Shown: positions 8,897 through 16,878 of the stretch, in pieces
Layout of the letters: every line of letters starts with the position of its first letter
Numbering within the stretch: the first letter of the stretch is position 1
Notes under the pieces: model-generated
Seen by the model: only the letters and a program-made list of their open reading frames with translations
Told to the model about the DNA's origin: nothing
Database searches by the model: none
Made by a program: the position numbers and the translations under genes
NCBI RefSeq assembly: GCF_001753245.1
Contig: NZ_CP017415.1
Coordinates: 2,322,501-2,386,500, forward strand
DNA length: 64,000 bases
Direction of reading: 5' to 3'
From: Acidihalobacter yilgarnensis
GTDB lineage: Bacteria; Pseudomonadota; Gammaproteobacteria; DSM-5130; Acidihalobacteraceae

Positions 8897-9679
8897 ATGA
8901 TAGTGTCCCGTGAATGCACGCCCATGCGCACAGCCCTACTCGAACCCTCATTGTTTGACAACCAATACGAAATCATCACCCATCCCCCGCGGATCGCGCG
9001 CCTGCTACGCGACATCCATGAGGATCGTGCGATGGTTACCCTCATACCCGATGAGGGAGAGCAGGCCTTCAGTACCGCTATCCTCGAAGGTAGCGAGGGG
9101 ATGGCCCGCGATTACTTCATGCTCGATGAGTTTGTCCCTCGCGAGGGCAACAGAACCATCGTTCCAAACACCAAAATCTGGCTCCTCGGCCAACTCAAGG
9201 GCGTCAAATTCGCATTCGAATCCCACATCATCGAATCTGGAAGTGAAAATGGGATCCCGTTTCACCGAGCGAGCCTGCCGAAATTCATCCGTTATGAGCA
9301 GCGTCGGACAAGTTACAGGGTGAATGTTGCGCTGGGCATCAAAGCCGGCGTGCGTCTTGGAACACCGGAAACACACAATCCGCTGGCTGGCCAGCTACGC
9401 GACCTTTCGGTCGGCGGCGTCTCCGCAATATTGCCGGCCCTGCACCGACAGGCAATCATACCCGGCACACTCATGCCCTACTGTGAAGTCGAACTGCCGG
9501 GCGAGGGCACCATCGTAGCCGAGACGGAAATCCGCCATGTGCGTCCGTCCGCCGACAACACCAATACACAAGTGGGGCTCGCGTTCCACAACCTGACGGC
9601 CGATGCGCAGCGTCAGATACAGCGTAGCGTCAGTTATCTTGAACGAGAACAGCTCCGCAAGCAGCCAGACGATGATTGA
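8897..9679 (+). CDS. YcgR-like PilZ-domain c-di-GMP receptor (flagellar brake type)
   Basis: A 260-residue two-domain protein: an N-terminal YcgR-type beta-barrel (about residues 25-125) and a C-terminal PilZ domain with the c-di-GMP-binding RxxxR element (RRTSYR, residues 136-141) and the D-x-SxxG element DLSVGGVS (Asp169, Ser171, Gly174). Proteins of this type bind the flagellar stator or switch complex when c-di-GMP is high and slow the motor. It stands between the diguanylate cyclase and cheR. The start at 8897 is uncertain; an in-frame ATG at 8924 also fits. Confidence 0.88.
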   Translation: MIVSRECTPMRTALLEPSLFDNQYEIITHPPRIARLLRDIHEDRAMVTLIPDEGEQAFSTAILEGSEGMARDYFMLDEFVPREGNRTIVPNTKIWLLGQLKGVKFAFESHIIESGSENGIPFHRASLPKFIRYEQRRTSYRVNVALGIKAGVRLGTPETHNPLAGQLRDLSVGGVSAILPALHRQAIIPGTLMPYCEVELPGEGTIVAETEIRHVRPSADNTNTQVGLAFHNLTADAQRQIQRSVSYLEREQLRKQPDDD

Positions 9680-9720
9680 TCGCAACCAAACACCGCTACG
9701 GCGTAAGGAAACATGCGGAC

Positions 9721-10542
9721 ATGGCTGATGAAAGACTGGGCCAAACCGAATACAACACCTTCAGAAAATTCCTTTCCGATGCCTGTGGCATCGTCCTGGG
9801 CGACAACAAACACTATCTTGTCGTCAGCCGGCTGAACCGCATGGCGCGTGACGCGGGCCTACCTACGATCAGCGCTCTGCTGGCCAAGCTCCCACATGAC
9901 CGCGAACTCGCCCGCCAGGCCGTTGAGGCCATGACGACCAACGAAACCTCCTGGTTCCGGGACCAACATCCGTTCAACAGCCTTCGTGACCACATACTCC
10001 CGGAACTGGCGCGCCGTGGCACCGCCATACGCCTCTGGTCAGCAGCCTGCTCATCCGGACAAGAACCTTACTCGTTGAGCATGATGATCGACGAAAGCCT
10101 GCGCACACACTCCGGCCTCTCGCTGGCCAATGTTCAGATCATCGCAACCGATGTTTCCAAGCAGATACTCGACGAAGCACGCACCGGCAGTTACGACGGT
10201 TTCAGCATGATGAGAGGCCTGACCGACGACCAGCGGCAGCGCTATTTTGTCAGCAAGGGGGATCGTTGGGAGATTACCCCTCGGGTCAAAGGTCGCGTCA
10301 GTTTCCGCGAATACAACCTGATGCAAAGCTATGCCTCGCTTGGCCGATTCGATGTAATTTTTTGTCGTAACGTTCTGATCTACTTCTCAGCGACCGCGAA
10401 GGAGGATATTCTCAGACGACTGGCGCAGGCTCTGAACCCTGGCGGGTATCTGTTCCTGGGAGCGGCGGAAACGGCAAGCAGCGCGAGCGACCTGCTCGAT
10501 CTCGTAAGATTCAATCCGGGAAGCGCCTACAAGCGCCGCTGA
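9721..10542 (+). CDS. cheR: CheR chemoreceptor glutamate methyltransferase
   Basis: A 273-residue cytoplasmic methyltransferase that uses S-adenosylmethionine to methylate glutamates of chemoreceptors. The N-terminal helical CheR domain (EYNTFRKFLSDACGIVLGD) is followed by NETSWFRD near residue 84 and the SAM-binding Rossmann domain with WSAACSSGQEPYS and FDVIFCRNVLIYF. The ATG at 9721 is chosen over an upstream TTG because AAGGA precedes it and homologues start here. It is opposed by flgN (17 bp between stops). The demethylase partner cheB is encoded 10 kb away. Confidence 0.95.
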   Translation: MADERLGQTEYNTFRKFLSDACGIVLGDNKHYLVVSRLNRMARDAGLPTISALLAKLPHDRELARQAVEAMTTNETSWFRDQHPFNSLRDHILPELARRGTAIRLWSAACSSGQEPYSLSMMIDESLRTHSGLSLANVQIIATDVSKQILDEARTGSYDGFSMMRGLTDDQRQRYFVSKGDRWEITPRVKGRVSFREYNLMQSYASLGRFDVIFCRNVLIYFSATAKEDILRRLAQALNPGGYLFLGAAETASSASDLLDLVRFNPGSAYKRR

Positions 10543-10559
10543 ACGCAGCGTAACCTTTT

Positions 10560-11027
10560 TCAAACCTTGGCGAGAGGCTGGCCACCGCCGATGCCAGAAT
10601 CGCCCTTTCGATCATAGGTAGCCGGTTCGACCGGCTCGCCACGTAACACCCGGAGCAAACGACGCACCTGACGTTGTCCACTGTTGTTGAGCGCGCCATT
10701 ACGACGATTGAGAGCCTCGCAACGCGTTGTCTCATCCACGAGCACCCGCCAAGCGGCGGCCACTTCGGCTGGCGCAATAGACAGATAGCGATCCATCCCA
10801 ACCGGATCCGCCCCATACCCCAAGCCCGCAAGCAATGCCGCACGCCGCTCACCGCTCGCCTCCAGAGACTGGATGAGGGCCTGCTTGGCATCCGCCAGCG
10901 ACAACAGCGCCTCTACCTGCAAGCGCTCCAATGCATCGGATTCCGTCTCTAGAATCTCGCGCAGACGGGTCATAGCGGCAAATTCCTCACCGAGTATCGA
11001 CAGCAGCATGGATTCGTCGTTGCTCAC
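10560..11027 (-). CDS. flgN: FlgN, export chaperone for hook-associated proteins
   Basis: A 155-residue, strongly helical protein with heptad-like leucines at residues 7-70 and a basic C-terminus, matching FlgN chaperones of FlgK and FlgL. It follows flgM on the same strand (68 bp apart), the classical flgM-flgN pairing. The start codon is GTG. Sequence identity in this family is low, so the call rests on length, helical character and the flgM-flgA context. Confidence 0.85.
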   Translation of the reverse strand: MSNDESMLLSILGEEFAAMTRLREILETESDALERLQVEALLSLADAKQALIQSLEASGERRAALLAGLGYGADPVGMDRYLSIAPAEVAAAWRVLVDETTRCEALNRRNGALNNSGQRQVRRLLRVLRGEPVEPATYDRKGDSGIGGGQPLAKV

Positions 11028-11095
11028 TACCTATCCCTCTCCCACGTCACAACATGGCTTGCCCACGGCGCCACGGGAGGCTGCACCGCGGGGTT

Positions 11096-11437
11096 TCAGG
11101 AACCCTTTGCCGGCCCCTCAAGACTCAGCAGCTTGCTCGCCACCTGGCTCGGGTTGATGTTGTACTGCCCGCTCTGAATAGCTTGACGCAACTGCGCCAC
11201 ACGTTGCTTATCCACAATCGGCTGTTGAGCAAGTCCGGCCTGCAACTGGGCGAGCTGCTGCCCACTCCGAGTCAAACTCACCGAATCACTCGAAGCAACG
11301 GGCGTCCCCGGGGTTTGGGTTTGGCTGCTGGCGGTGTCACGTGTCGACCCCAGCGCGGATGAATGGGAAGAACCCGCTGTATCGCCCGTAGCCTTGGCAC
11401 CGCCTTGCTGTGGAATATTCTTGAGATCGATATTCAT
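11096..11437 (-). CDS. flgM: FlgM, anti-sigma-28 factor
   Basis: A 113-residue small acidic protein: MNIDLKNIPQQ at the start, a low-complexity Ser/Thr/Ala linker, and a C-terminal helical region (DSVSLTRSGQQLAQLQAGLA, then VAQLRQAIQSGQYNINPSQVA) that is the FliA-binding part of FlgM. FlgM holds FliA inactive until the hook is complete and it is exported. The ATG at 11437 replaces a longer frame because conserved residues begin there. A near-consensus sigma-28 promoter lies about 80 nt upstream, giving the usual autoregulatory loop. Confidence 0.92.
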   Translation of the reverse strand: MNIDLKNIPQQGGAKATGDTAGSSHSSALGSTRDTASSQTQTPGTPVASSDSVSLTRSGQQLAQLQAGLAQQPIVDKQRVAQLRQAIQSGQYNINPSQVASKLLSLEGPAKGS

Positions 11438-11515
11438 TGAATCACCCGTTGCCGAAGCCGTTTCGGACCCGAACTTCGCGTCCACATGCGGCAATCGCCT
11501 TTGCTGATGCCAGAC

Positions 11516-11542
11516 TTATCGACCAAGCCTGACGAAACTTTA
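11516..11542 (-). promoter_or_regulatory. Sigma-28 (FliA) promoter of flgM
   Basis: On the minus strand TAAAGTTT - 11 nt - GTCGATAA, against the consensus TAAAGTTT-N11-GCCGATAA: 8/8 in the -35 and 7/8 in the -10 box with ideal spacing. Confidence 0.85.
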
Positions 11543-11581
11543 GCCCCATTCTGCTGCTGAGGCCAGCCTGGGCGATACGCA

Positions 11582-12304
11582 CTAGCCACCGACTGTCACC
11601 TTCCCAGGCCCACTGACCACACCCTCGATGATGCGCTGGGAGTGGCTATTACGCACTTTGATCGCTTGACCACGCGATCCCGAGGCAAGCGCCACACCTT
11701 CGGTAGTCACTTCAATACCGCTCCCACCAGACATGACCGTTACCATTTGTCCACGGCGCACCAAAATGGGGGGGCTCAGCATTGCAGGCAGAACGACCTG
11801 ACCCGCCATGACATCACGGGTCAGCACCTGCCCCACAGCCTGCGTCTTGCCAGTCAAATAGCCATAGGCGAGATTACTCAGATCGCGATCAGCCAATGCC
11901 AACTCCGAGGCCATCAGCTGCGTTCCGCGCACCAGCGGACGCACCGCCACGACCACCGCGAGCCTGGCCGAGACTTGAACGGGCACATACAGGGTCCAGG
12001 GATGCGGGCCGGCGCACCGCACGCCGATCACGGCATTACCAATCACGCGACCGCCACTCGGCTTGAAGGCATTCAGCCCTTGCGTACAGGCGGGCAGCGC
12101 CAGGCGCGCATCCAACGGTGATGCGCTGATGTGCAACTTCGCGCGCGGCAACCCCTGTTTCGCCTCCGCCAGCGCGAATGACTCCGCAGCATCGAGTATC
12201 CGCACATGCGGCTCCTGCGCATCCGCCGCCACGGCCCCGCCTAGCATAACGCCATACAGACAAAGCCCAAGGAAAACCCACCCCATTCGCCAGTTTCCCG
12301 ACAC
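11582..12304 (-). CDS. flgA: FlgA, P-ring assembly chaperone
   Basis: A 240-residue periplasmic chaperone for FlgI. A signal peptide is visible (hydrophobic WVFLGLCLYGVMLGGAVA, cleavage near AVAADA). The middle and C-terminal part is the SAF/ChapFlgA domain, with VRRGQMVTVMSGGSGIEV near residue 180 and the closing SRGQAIKVRNSHSQRIIEG. The GTG at 12304 has GGAGG nine nt upstream; an ATG six codons later is possible. flgA is divergent from cheV and upstream of flgM-flgN, a conserved arrangement. Confidence 0.93.
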   Translation of the reverse strand: MSGNWRMGWVFLGLCLYGVMLGGAVAADAQEPHVRILDAAESFALAEAKQGLPRAKLHISASPLDARLALPACTQGLNAFKPSGGRVIGNAVIGVRCAGPHPWTLYVPVQVSARLAVVVAVRPLVRGTQLMASELALADRDLSNLAYGYLTGKTQAVGQVLTRDVMAGQVVLPAMLSPPILVRRGQMVTVMSGGSGIEVTTEGVALASGSRGQAIKVRNSHSQRIIEGVVSGPGKVTVGG

Positions 12305-12471
12305 TCAGCACCACCTCCAAAGACACATGACGATATTTTGACGGCCACAACAGGAGCGATTGTCGCGCAATGGCTGCCGCATCGCAGTAATGCATACCAC
12401 TGTATAATCAGAAGCAATATACAGGCCACAGCTAAAGCCGCCGGTGCACGGGCAGGTTTTTTACAAGCTTC

Positions 12472-12498
12472 TAAACTCTTATTAGTTTCTGCCGACAA
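12472..12498 (+). promoter_or_regulatory. Sigma-28 promoter of cheV
   Basis: TAAACTCT - 11 nt - GCCGACAA, with 7/8 in the -10 box and the core TAAA intact, 38 nt before the cheV ATG. The rest of the 12305-12536 intergenic region has no other clear signal. Confidence 0.7.
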
Positions 12499-12536
12499 CC
12501 TGTACATAACGACGATTAGCCGAATCAAGGGGCAGT

Positions 12537-13487
12537 ATGACCGACATCCTCTCCGCCGTAGACAAACGCACCCGCCTTGCAGGCCAGAATCGGCTGGAAC
12601 TGCTGCTCTTCCGGCTGGACAAGCAGCAGATTTTCGCCATTAACGTCTTCAAGGTCAGGGAAATCATACCCCAGCCCACGCTCAAAACCGTCCCGCAGGC
12701 GCATCCCTATGTGCTTGGGATCGCCAACATCCGTGGCCGGCCGACTTCGATCATTGAGGTCGCAAGGCCCTTAGGTCGGCGCGGCGTGCCCGCCGGACAG
12801 GAAAGCTTTGTCATCGTCACCGAATTCAACCGTAGCGTACAAGGCTTCAGGGTTGCATCGGTCGAGCGCATCATCAATATCAGTTGGGAATCGGTACTAC
12901 CGCCGCCCAAAGGCAGCCGCTCCGGCCACTATATGACCGCGGTCACGCAGTATGAGGATCAACTGATCGAAATACTGGACGTCGAACGCATACTCGCCGA
13001 TGTACAGGGCGTCAACACGGATGTCTCCGACAACCTCAAGGAGAGAGATCCGACGCAAAATGCCCAAACCCAACGCATCCTCGTCGCCGACGACTCCTCA
13101 GTCGCCCGACTACAGGTACGCCGGACACTTGAACAACTCGGGATGCAGGTCGTCCTCGCAAACGACGGCAAAGAAGCCTTGGACAAACTCGAAGCGGTCA
13201 TGGCCTCCGACACGGAGCGCCAATTCGACATGGTGATTTCAGACATCGAAATGCCACGCATGGATGGTTACACGCTATGCAGCCGCATCCGGGCCGACAA
13301 AAGCCTCATCAACCTGCCGGTCATTCTCCACACCTCGCTGAGTGGGTCCTTCAACCAGGCCATGGTCGACCGCGTCGGCGCCACGGCATTTCTGCCGAAG
13401 TTCCAACCCGATGAATTCGCAGAAACAATTCTTCGCCTACTTCACCCCCGGCCCCATGAGGTGATAATCCCCGGACCCGGAGGTTAG
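12537..13487 (+). CDS. cheV: CheV, CheW-REC chemotaxis coupling protein
   Basis: A 316-residue two-domain protein: an N-terminal CheW domain (residues 15-160; VREIIPQP and VLGIANIRGRP are diagnostic) and a C-terminal receiver domain (about 180-305) with LVADDSS acidic pocket, phospho-acceptor Asp in MVISDIEMPRMDGY and the conserved Thr/Ser in HTSLSG. It couples receptors to CheA, and phosphorylation of its receiver serves adaptation. It sits alone on the plus strand behind a sigma-28 promoter, divergent from flgA. The stop codon lies in the loop of a strong hairpin. Confidence 0.95.
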   Translation: MTDILSAVDKRTRLAGQNRLELLLFRLDKQQIFAINVFKVREIIPQPTLKTVPQAHPYVLGIANIRGRPTSIIEVARPLGRRGVPAGQESFVIVTEFNRSVQGFRVASVERIINISWESVLPPPKGSRSGHYMTAVTQYEDQLIEILDVERILADVQGVNTDVSDNLKERDPTQNAQTQRILVADDSSVARLQVRRTLEQLGMQVVLANDGKEALDKLEAVMASDTERQFDMVISDIEMPRMDGYTLCSRIRADKSLINLPVILHTSLSGSFNQAMVDRVGATAFLPKFQPDEFAETILRLLHPRPHEVIIPGPGG

Positions 13488-13500
13488 AACCTCCGGGTCC
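13473..13500 (+). terminator. Perfect 13-bp hairpin overlapping the cheV stop codon
   Basis: GGACCCGGAGGTT and AACCTCCGGGTCC are exact inverted repeats separated by only two nucleotides. The TAG stop (13485-13487) lies at the tip. No U-tract follows, so termination may be Rho-assisted, or the hairpin may protect the 3' end. Confidence 0.5.
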
Positions 13501-13545
13501 CAACCCGCCGCCCGCCCAACGAGAACGCTGCTCCCACGCGAATCC

Positions 13546-14778
13546 ATGCCTAACTCGGATATCTCCATCGAACAACTCGGCCGGCTGGAACCGCTCAGTC
13601 AGCTCAGCGAGGCTTCCCGGCAAGCGTTACTGCCCAAATCCAGAATCGATACACTGGAACCCGGCAAACGCCTCCCATCCCGCAATCGTGAGCGCTGGAT
13701 CAGCTTCATCCTCGACGGCAGCATGGACCTGATGCAGGGTGATACGCTGCTCGAACGGATCGAACCCGGCATAGATGCGGCACGCTCCTTACGCCCGCTG
13801 TTCCCAGATGACAGCCTTGCGGAATACGCGGCGGTGATCACACAGACACGCCTGCTGAGTATTGCCCGGCAGGCTTTAGAGGAGGCCATCAAGGCCGAAA
13901 ATGCCACAAACAGTGGCTATGATGTCGGCGAAGAGAGTATTTCCTCGGTCGAGAGCGATCTGCTCGAGCGGTTTTACAAGGCACTGAGCGATGGCCGCAT
14001 GCAGCTTCCCAGCCTGCCGGAAATTGCCATCCGCATCAGGGAACTCGCCGCCGACGCCGAAACCAGCCTCAACGACCTGTCCAAAGTCATACAGGTCGAC
14101 CCCTCGCTGACGGCTCGCCTGATTCAGGCCGCCAACAGCGCTGCTTACCGGGGCACGCGTGCGGTCGGCTCGGTGCGCGAGGCCATCACGCGCCTAGGTC
14201 TCAAGCGCACCGCCAGTCTTGCGATCAGCATCACGATGCACAATGTATTCAAGGCCCGCTCACCGCAAATCGCCCGCCAGATGCAGCTACTCTGGGAGAC
14301 CAGCGTGGAGGTTTCGGCCATCGCCTATATCATTGCCCGGCATTCGCGCCTGATGGATCCCGATCACGCCTTGCTCGCCGGCCTTATGCACCGTGTCGGC
14401 GCCGTCCCGATACTCCTATTTTCCGAAAGCCTAGGGACCGGCATCGACGATCTCAAACTCGCTATCACCCGTCTGGCGCCCATGGTCGGCGGGGTTCTGC
14501 TCAAGGAATGGGGCTTTGATCACGATGTGGTGATCGCCATCGAAGAGGGAGAACAATGGATGCGCAGCCCTGAACTACCCGCTGACCTCTGCGACATCAT
14601 CATCGCCGCCCGACTCTACGCAGACTTGCGCAACGATCGTCCGTTACCAGCCGCCTCACTGGCCGAGGTTCCCGCCTTCCGCAAACTCGGCCTAGCTGAC
14701 ATGGAATCCGATCGATCGCTGCAAGTGCTGGAAGATGCCGCCGAGGAAATCGCAAGCATACGCGAGTTCCTGAACTGA
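13546..14778 (+). CDS. HDOD-domain signalling protein with N-terminal cyclic-nucleotide-binding-like domain
   Basis: A 410-residue protein. Residues 1-120 (WISFILDGSMDLMQGDTLLERIEPG) resemble a cyclic-nucleotide-binding beta-barrel but lack a clear phosphate-binding cassette. Residues about 150-350 form an HDOD domain (MQLPSLPEIAIRIRELAADA, then a helical bundle typical of this domain). HDOD proteins are non-catalytic relatives of HD hydrolases that act as scaffolds in motility, biofilm and c-di-GMP signalling. It lies between cheV and a FliK-like gene on the same strand. Its precise role is unknown. Confidence 0.8.
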   Translation: MPNSDISIEQLGRLEPLSQLSEASRQALLPKSRIDTLEPGKRLPSRNRERWISFILDGSMDLMQGDTLLERIEPGIDAARSLRPLFPDDSLAEYAAVITQTRLLSIARQALEEAIKAENATNSGYDVGEESISSVESDLLERFYKALSDGRMQLPSLPEIAIRIRELAADAETSLNDLSKVIQVDPSLTARLIQAANSAAYRGTRAVGSVREAITRLGLKRTASLAISITMHNVFKARSPQIARQMQLLWETSVEVSAIAYIIARHSRLMDPDHALLAGLMHRVGAVPILLFSESLGTGIDDLKLAITRLAPMVGGVLLKEWGFDHDVVIAIEEGEQWMRSPELPADLCDIIIAARLYADLRNDRPLPAASLAEVPAFRKLGLADMESDRSLQVLEDAAEEIASIREFLN

Positions 14779-14865
14779 TCATCCCGGAAGCGAATGGCGT
14801 GCCCATCGACATATTCAACCTTGCGCCATTAGCTGTACCGACATGCGAGGAGGCTTCGAAATCCG

Positions 14866-15951
14866 GTGGAATTCGGCATACGCGTCGACAGTCAGCAGCT
14901 TGCCCAGAGCGCCCAAGGCAGTACCTCACCTCGCGCCCAGCTAGCCGCTTGGCAAGTCGGGCAGGTGCTACGTGCCTTTGTCCTTGAAGGTACGCCCGCG
15001 CAGGCAGGTGGTGGTCCTGCGCGCCTGCAGATCGGCAATCTGCAGATTCCAGTCAGATCCCAAACGCCGCTGCAAACGGGCGAGTCATTACGCTTAAGTG
15101 TTCGGCGCGCCGGTAACGACATCGTCCTGGCACGGGCACCCGCAACGCCCCCCTCCGTATCGCCACAAACCGTTGCCATCGAACAAGCCGTGCGCAGTCT
15201 GCTGCCCGCGCAGCAGGCGCTCGATACCGTCCTGCGCGCCTTATCAAGGCTGTTGCCGCAATTACCTGCCGCCGCCGCAGGGTCCGCACGCGCACTAGTA
15301 GCCAACACACCCACGCCCGCACAACTCGCGACGGGTGGCGGCCTGAAGCAAGCCATGCTCAATTCCGGGGTCATGCTGGAATCCCGCCTTGCCGCAGGGC
15401 TGCCTCCATCGCCACTGGACATCAAGGCGACTGCGGCACGCCTACTCGATGTATTGCCAGTTCAGCCGACCACCCAGCCCGCAGCATCGAATCAAGCCCG
15501 GCAAATGGTCGAGGGACTCATCGGGCGAATCGGCATCAATCAGTTGCAAAGTCAGGTACCCGGCAGCAATACCCTTTACTGGTCCATCGAGCTCCCGGTA
15601 CGGACCCCTCAGGGCTTCCATACGGTCCAGCTTGAAGTCGAGACGACGCCACCACATACCGGAACGCCGCCTACAGATGGGCAAGACTGGGTCGTCCGCC
15701 TCCACTTGGACCTGCCGCGAACCGGTCCGCTGGACGCTTATGTTGCAAGCCAACAGAACACGCTGTCGGCGCACTTCTGGACGGCTAACGCAGCCACCGC
15801 AACGCGTATCTCGAATGCCTTACCCGAGCTTGCGGCTGCTTGGTCAGCACAGGGCTTATCCCCCGGCATACTACAAAGCCATCGCGGCGAAGCGCCCCAG
15901 GCAAGACGAGCCTCGTCGGGAGTCAATAGATTGGTAGACACGCGCGCATGA
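14866..15951 (+). CDS. Second FliK-like (flagellar hook-length control) protein
   Basis: A 361-residue protein. A variable Ala/Gln/Pro-rich N-terminal two thirds is followed by a C-terminal region resembling the FliK C-terminal domain (YWSIELPVRTPQGFHTVQLE, then WVVRLHLDLPRTGPLDAYV), the fold that touches FlhB. A separate fliK lies at 41.5 kb, so this is the paralogue that in many polar-flagellated gammaproteobacteria precedes an FlhB C-terminal-domain gene, as here (4-bp overlap). The GTG at 14866 has GAGGAGG 13 nt upstream. A GTG at 14799 opens a plausible N-terminal peptide in another frame but would require a frameshift. Confidence 0.75.
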   Translation: MEFGIRVDSQQLAQSAQGSTSPRAQLAAWQVGQVLRAFVLEGTPAQAGGGPARLQIGNLQIPVRSQTPLQTGESLRLSVRRAGNDIVLARAPATPPSVSPQTVAIEQAVRSLLPAQQALDTVLRALSRLLPQLPAAAAGSARALVANTPTPAQLATGGGLKQAMLNSGVMLESRLAAGLPPSPLDIKATAARLLDVLPVQPTTQPAASNQARQMVEGLIGRIGINQLQSQVPGSNTLYWSIELPVRTPQGFHTVQLEVETTPPHTGTPPTDGQDWVVRLHLDLPRTGPLDAYVASQQNTLSAHFWTANAATATRISNALPELAAAWSAQGLSPGILQSHRGEAPQARRASSGVNRLVDTRA

Positions 15952-16286
15952 CTAAAAAACCCTTGCCGCCGACCACGCTTCACCGCCTGGCCATCGCCCT
16001 AAAATACAATGGGGAAGGCGCTCCCCGTATCACGGCCAAAGGGCGCGGCGAGGTCGGTGAGCGCATCATCGAGCTGGCTCGCGCGCATCAAGTCCCCCTA
16101 CGCAACGACGCAGAATTATGCCAAGTACTGGCGCAAGTACCCTTGGGAGAGGAAATACCGGAAGCCTTGTACGTCGCGGTCGCCGAAGTACTGGCATTCG
16201 CCTATCGCCTCAATGGCCTGGCGCTGCACGAATTGCAACCGGACGTGGAGCCCTCTGACGTTCAACCTGGATCGGATGCCTCATGA
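15948..16286 (+). CDS. Free-standing FlhB C-terminal-domain protein (FlhX/YlqH type)
   Basis: A 112-residue protein that aligns by eye with the cytoplasmic C-terminal domain of FlhB/YscU: LHRLAIALKYNGEGAPRITAKG corresponds to the strand after the NPTH cleavage site, and LAQVPLGEEIPEALYVAVAEVLAFAYRL to the last helices. It lacks membrane segments and the NPTH autocleavage motif itself. Such paralogues can partly replace the FlhB C-terminus in export-specificity switching. It overlaps the FliK-like gene by 4 bp, and its 3' end overlaps the convergent DUF2802 gene by 25 bp. Confidence 0.85.
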   Translation: MTKKPLPPTTLHRLAIALKYNGEGAPRITAKGRGEVGERIIELARAHQVPLRNDAELCQVLAQVPLGEEIPEALYVAVAEVLAFAYRLNGLALHELQPDVEPSDVQPGSDAS

Positions 16287-16690
16287 CGCCCCGCCCCGGC
16301 GACATGCAAGGCTTGCAGCAGATCAACTTCGCCGCGGGATAAACCGCACACCGTCATCAGCTCATCCGCAGGCATCCCCCGCTCCAGCAGCTTAAGTGCC
16401 TGTACGTGCGCGCCACCCGGCGCTTGCGCACGCAACTCCTGGCTATCCACACGCTCACGTAGACGGCTGTACAAGGTGTCGAACCGCTCCTCCAGCTCAG
16501 CGTCTCGCTGACGCATTTCCTGAATCGACTGCCGCAGCGATTCCAACTGCGACTGAACAAAAGCCGTTTGCGTTTTGCCGGTCTCGCGCTCGCCCCTGAG
16601 CTTGAGCACTTGCCAAGCCGCCCACGCGGCCACGACCGGAAAATAAATCAGATCCAAGGCCACCAATACGCTCAGCCAATCAATGTGCAT
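16262..16690 (-). CDS. DUF2802 family protein
   Basis: A 142-residue protein with one N-terminal transmembrane helix (residues 5-28), a long Glu/Arg/Gln-rich coiled coil (35-85) and a C-terminal helix-turn-helix-like region (VQALKLLERGMPADELMTVCGLSRGEVDLLQAL). This matches DUF2802 proteins found at the end of the motCD-parA-cheW cluster in Pseudomonas and relatives. Function is unknown; the anchor plus coiled coil suggests a polar or membrane scaffold, which is inference. Confidence 0.85.
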   Translation of the reverse strand: MHIDWLSVLVALDLIYFPVVAAWAAWQVLKLRGERETGKTQTAFVQSQLESLRQSIQEMRQRDAELEERFDTLYSRLRERVDSQELRAQAPGGAHVQALKLLERGMPADELMTVCGLSRGEVDLLQALHVAGAGRHEASDPG

Positions 16691-16699
16691 GCACTACGC

Positions 16700-16867
16700 T
16701 CAGACATATTCGTCAATATGGCCCGGTTCCGAAGGCGGATGATTCTCTGGAACCGAAGGTGGCGGCGGCGGCCGGCGCGGCTTTCGTTGGCGATCCGGCG
16801 TCGTCGCTGGACGCCGCCCGGTATCGGCAGGCACCGAAGGGTGCAGAGGTTCGATTTCGTCCGCCAC
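16700..16867 (-). CDS. Candidate small proline-rich protein between cheW and the DUF2802 gene
   Basis: A 55-codon frame starting at GTG 16867, running VADEIEPLHPSVPADTG, a basic/proline-rich stretch (residues 20-42 with RKPRRPPPPPS), and an acidic end PSEPGHIDEYV. It fills the gap between cheW (stop 16879) and the DUF2802 gene (start 16690) on the same strand. A longer version from ATG 16903 would overlap cheW by 25 bp. There is no strong ribosome-binding site. It is unrecognised; support is the tight fit in the operon and a protein-like, charged C-terminus. Confidence 0.35.
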   Translation of the reverse strand: MADEIEPLHPSVPADTGRRPATTPDRQRKPRRPPPPPSVPENHPPSEPGHIDEYV

Positions 16868-16878
16868 GTTGCGAGCAC

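Noticed and set aside
14799-14865. Possible extra N-terminal peptide (MPIDIFNLAPLAV...) for the FliK-like protein
   Set aside because: It is in a different frame and would need a frameshift; the GTG at 14866 with GAGGAGG upstream is sufficient. Kept only as a remark.
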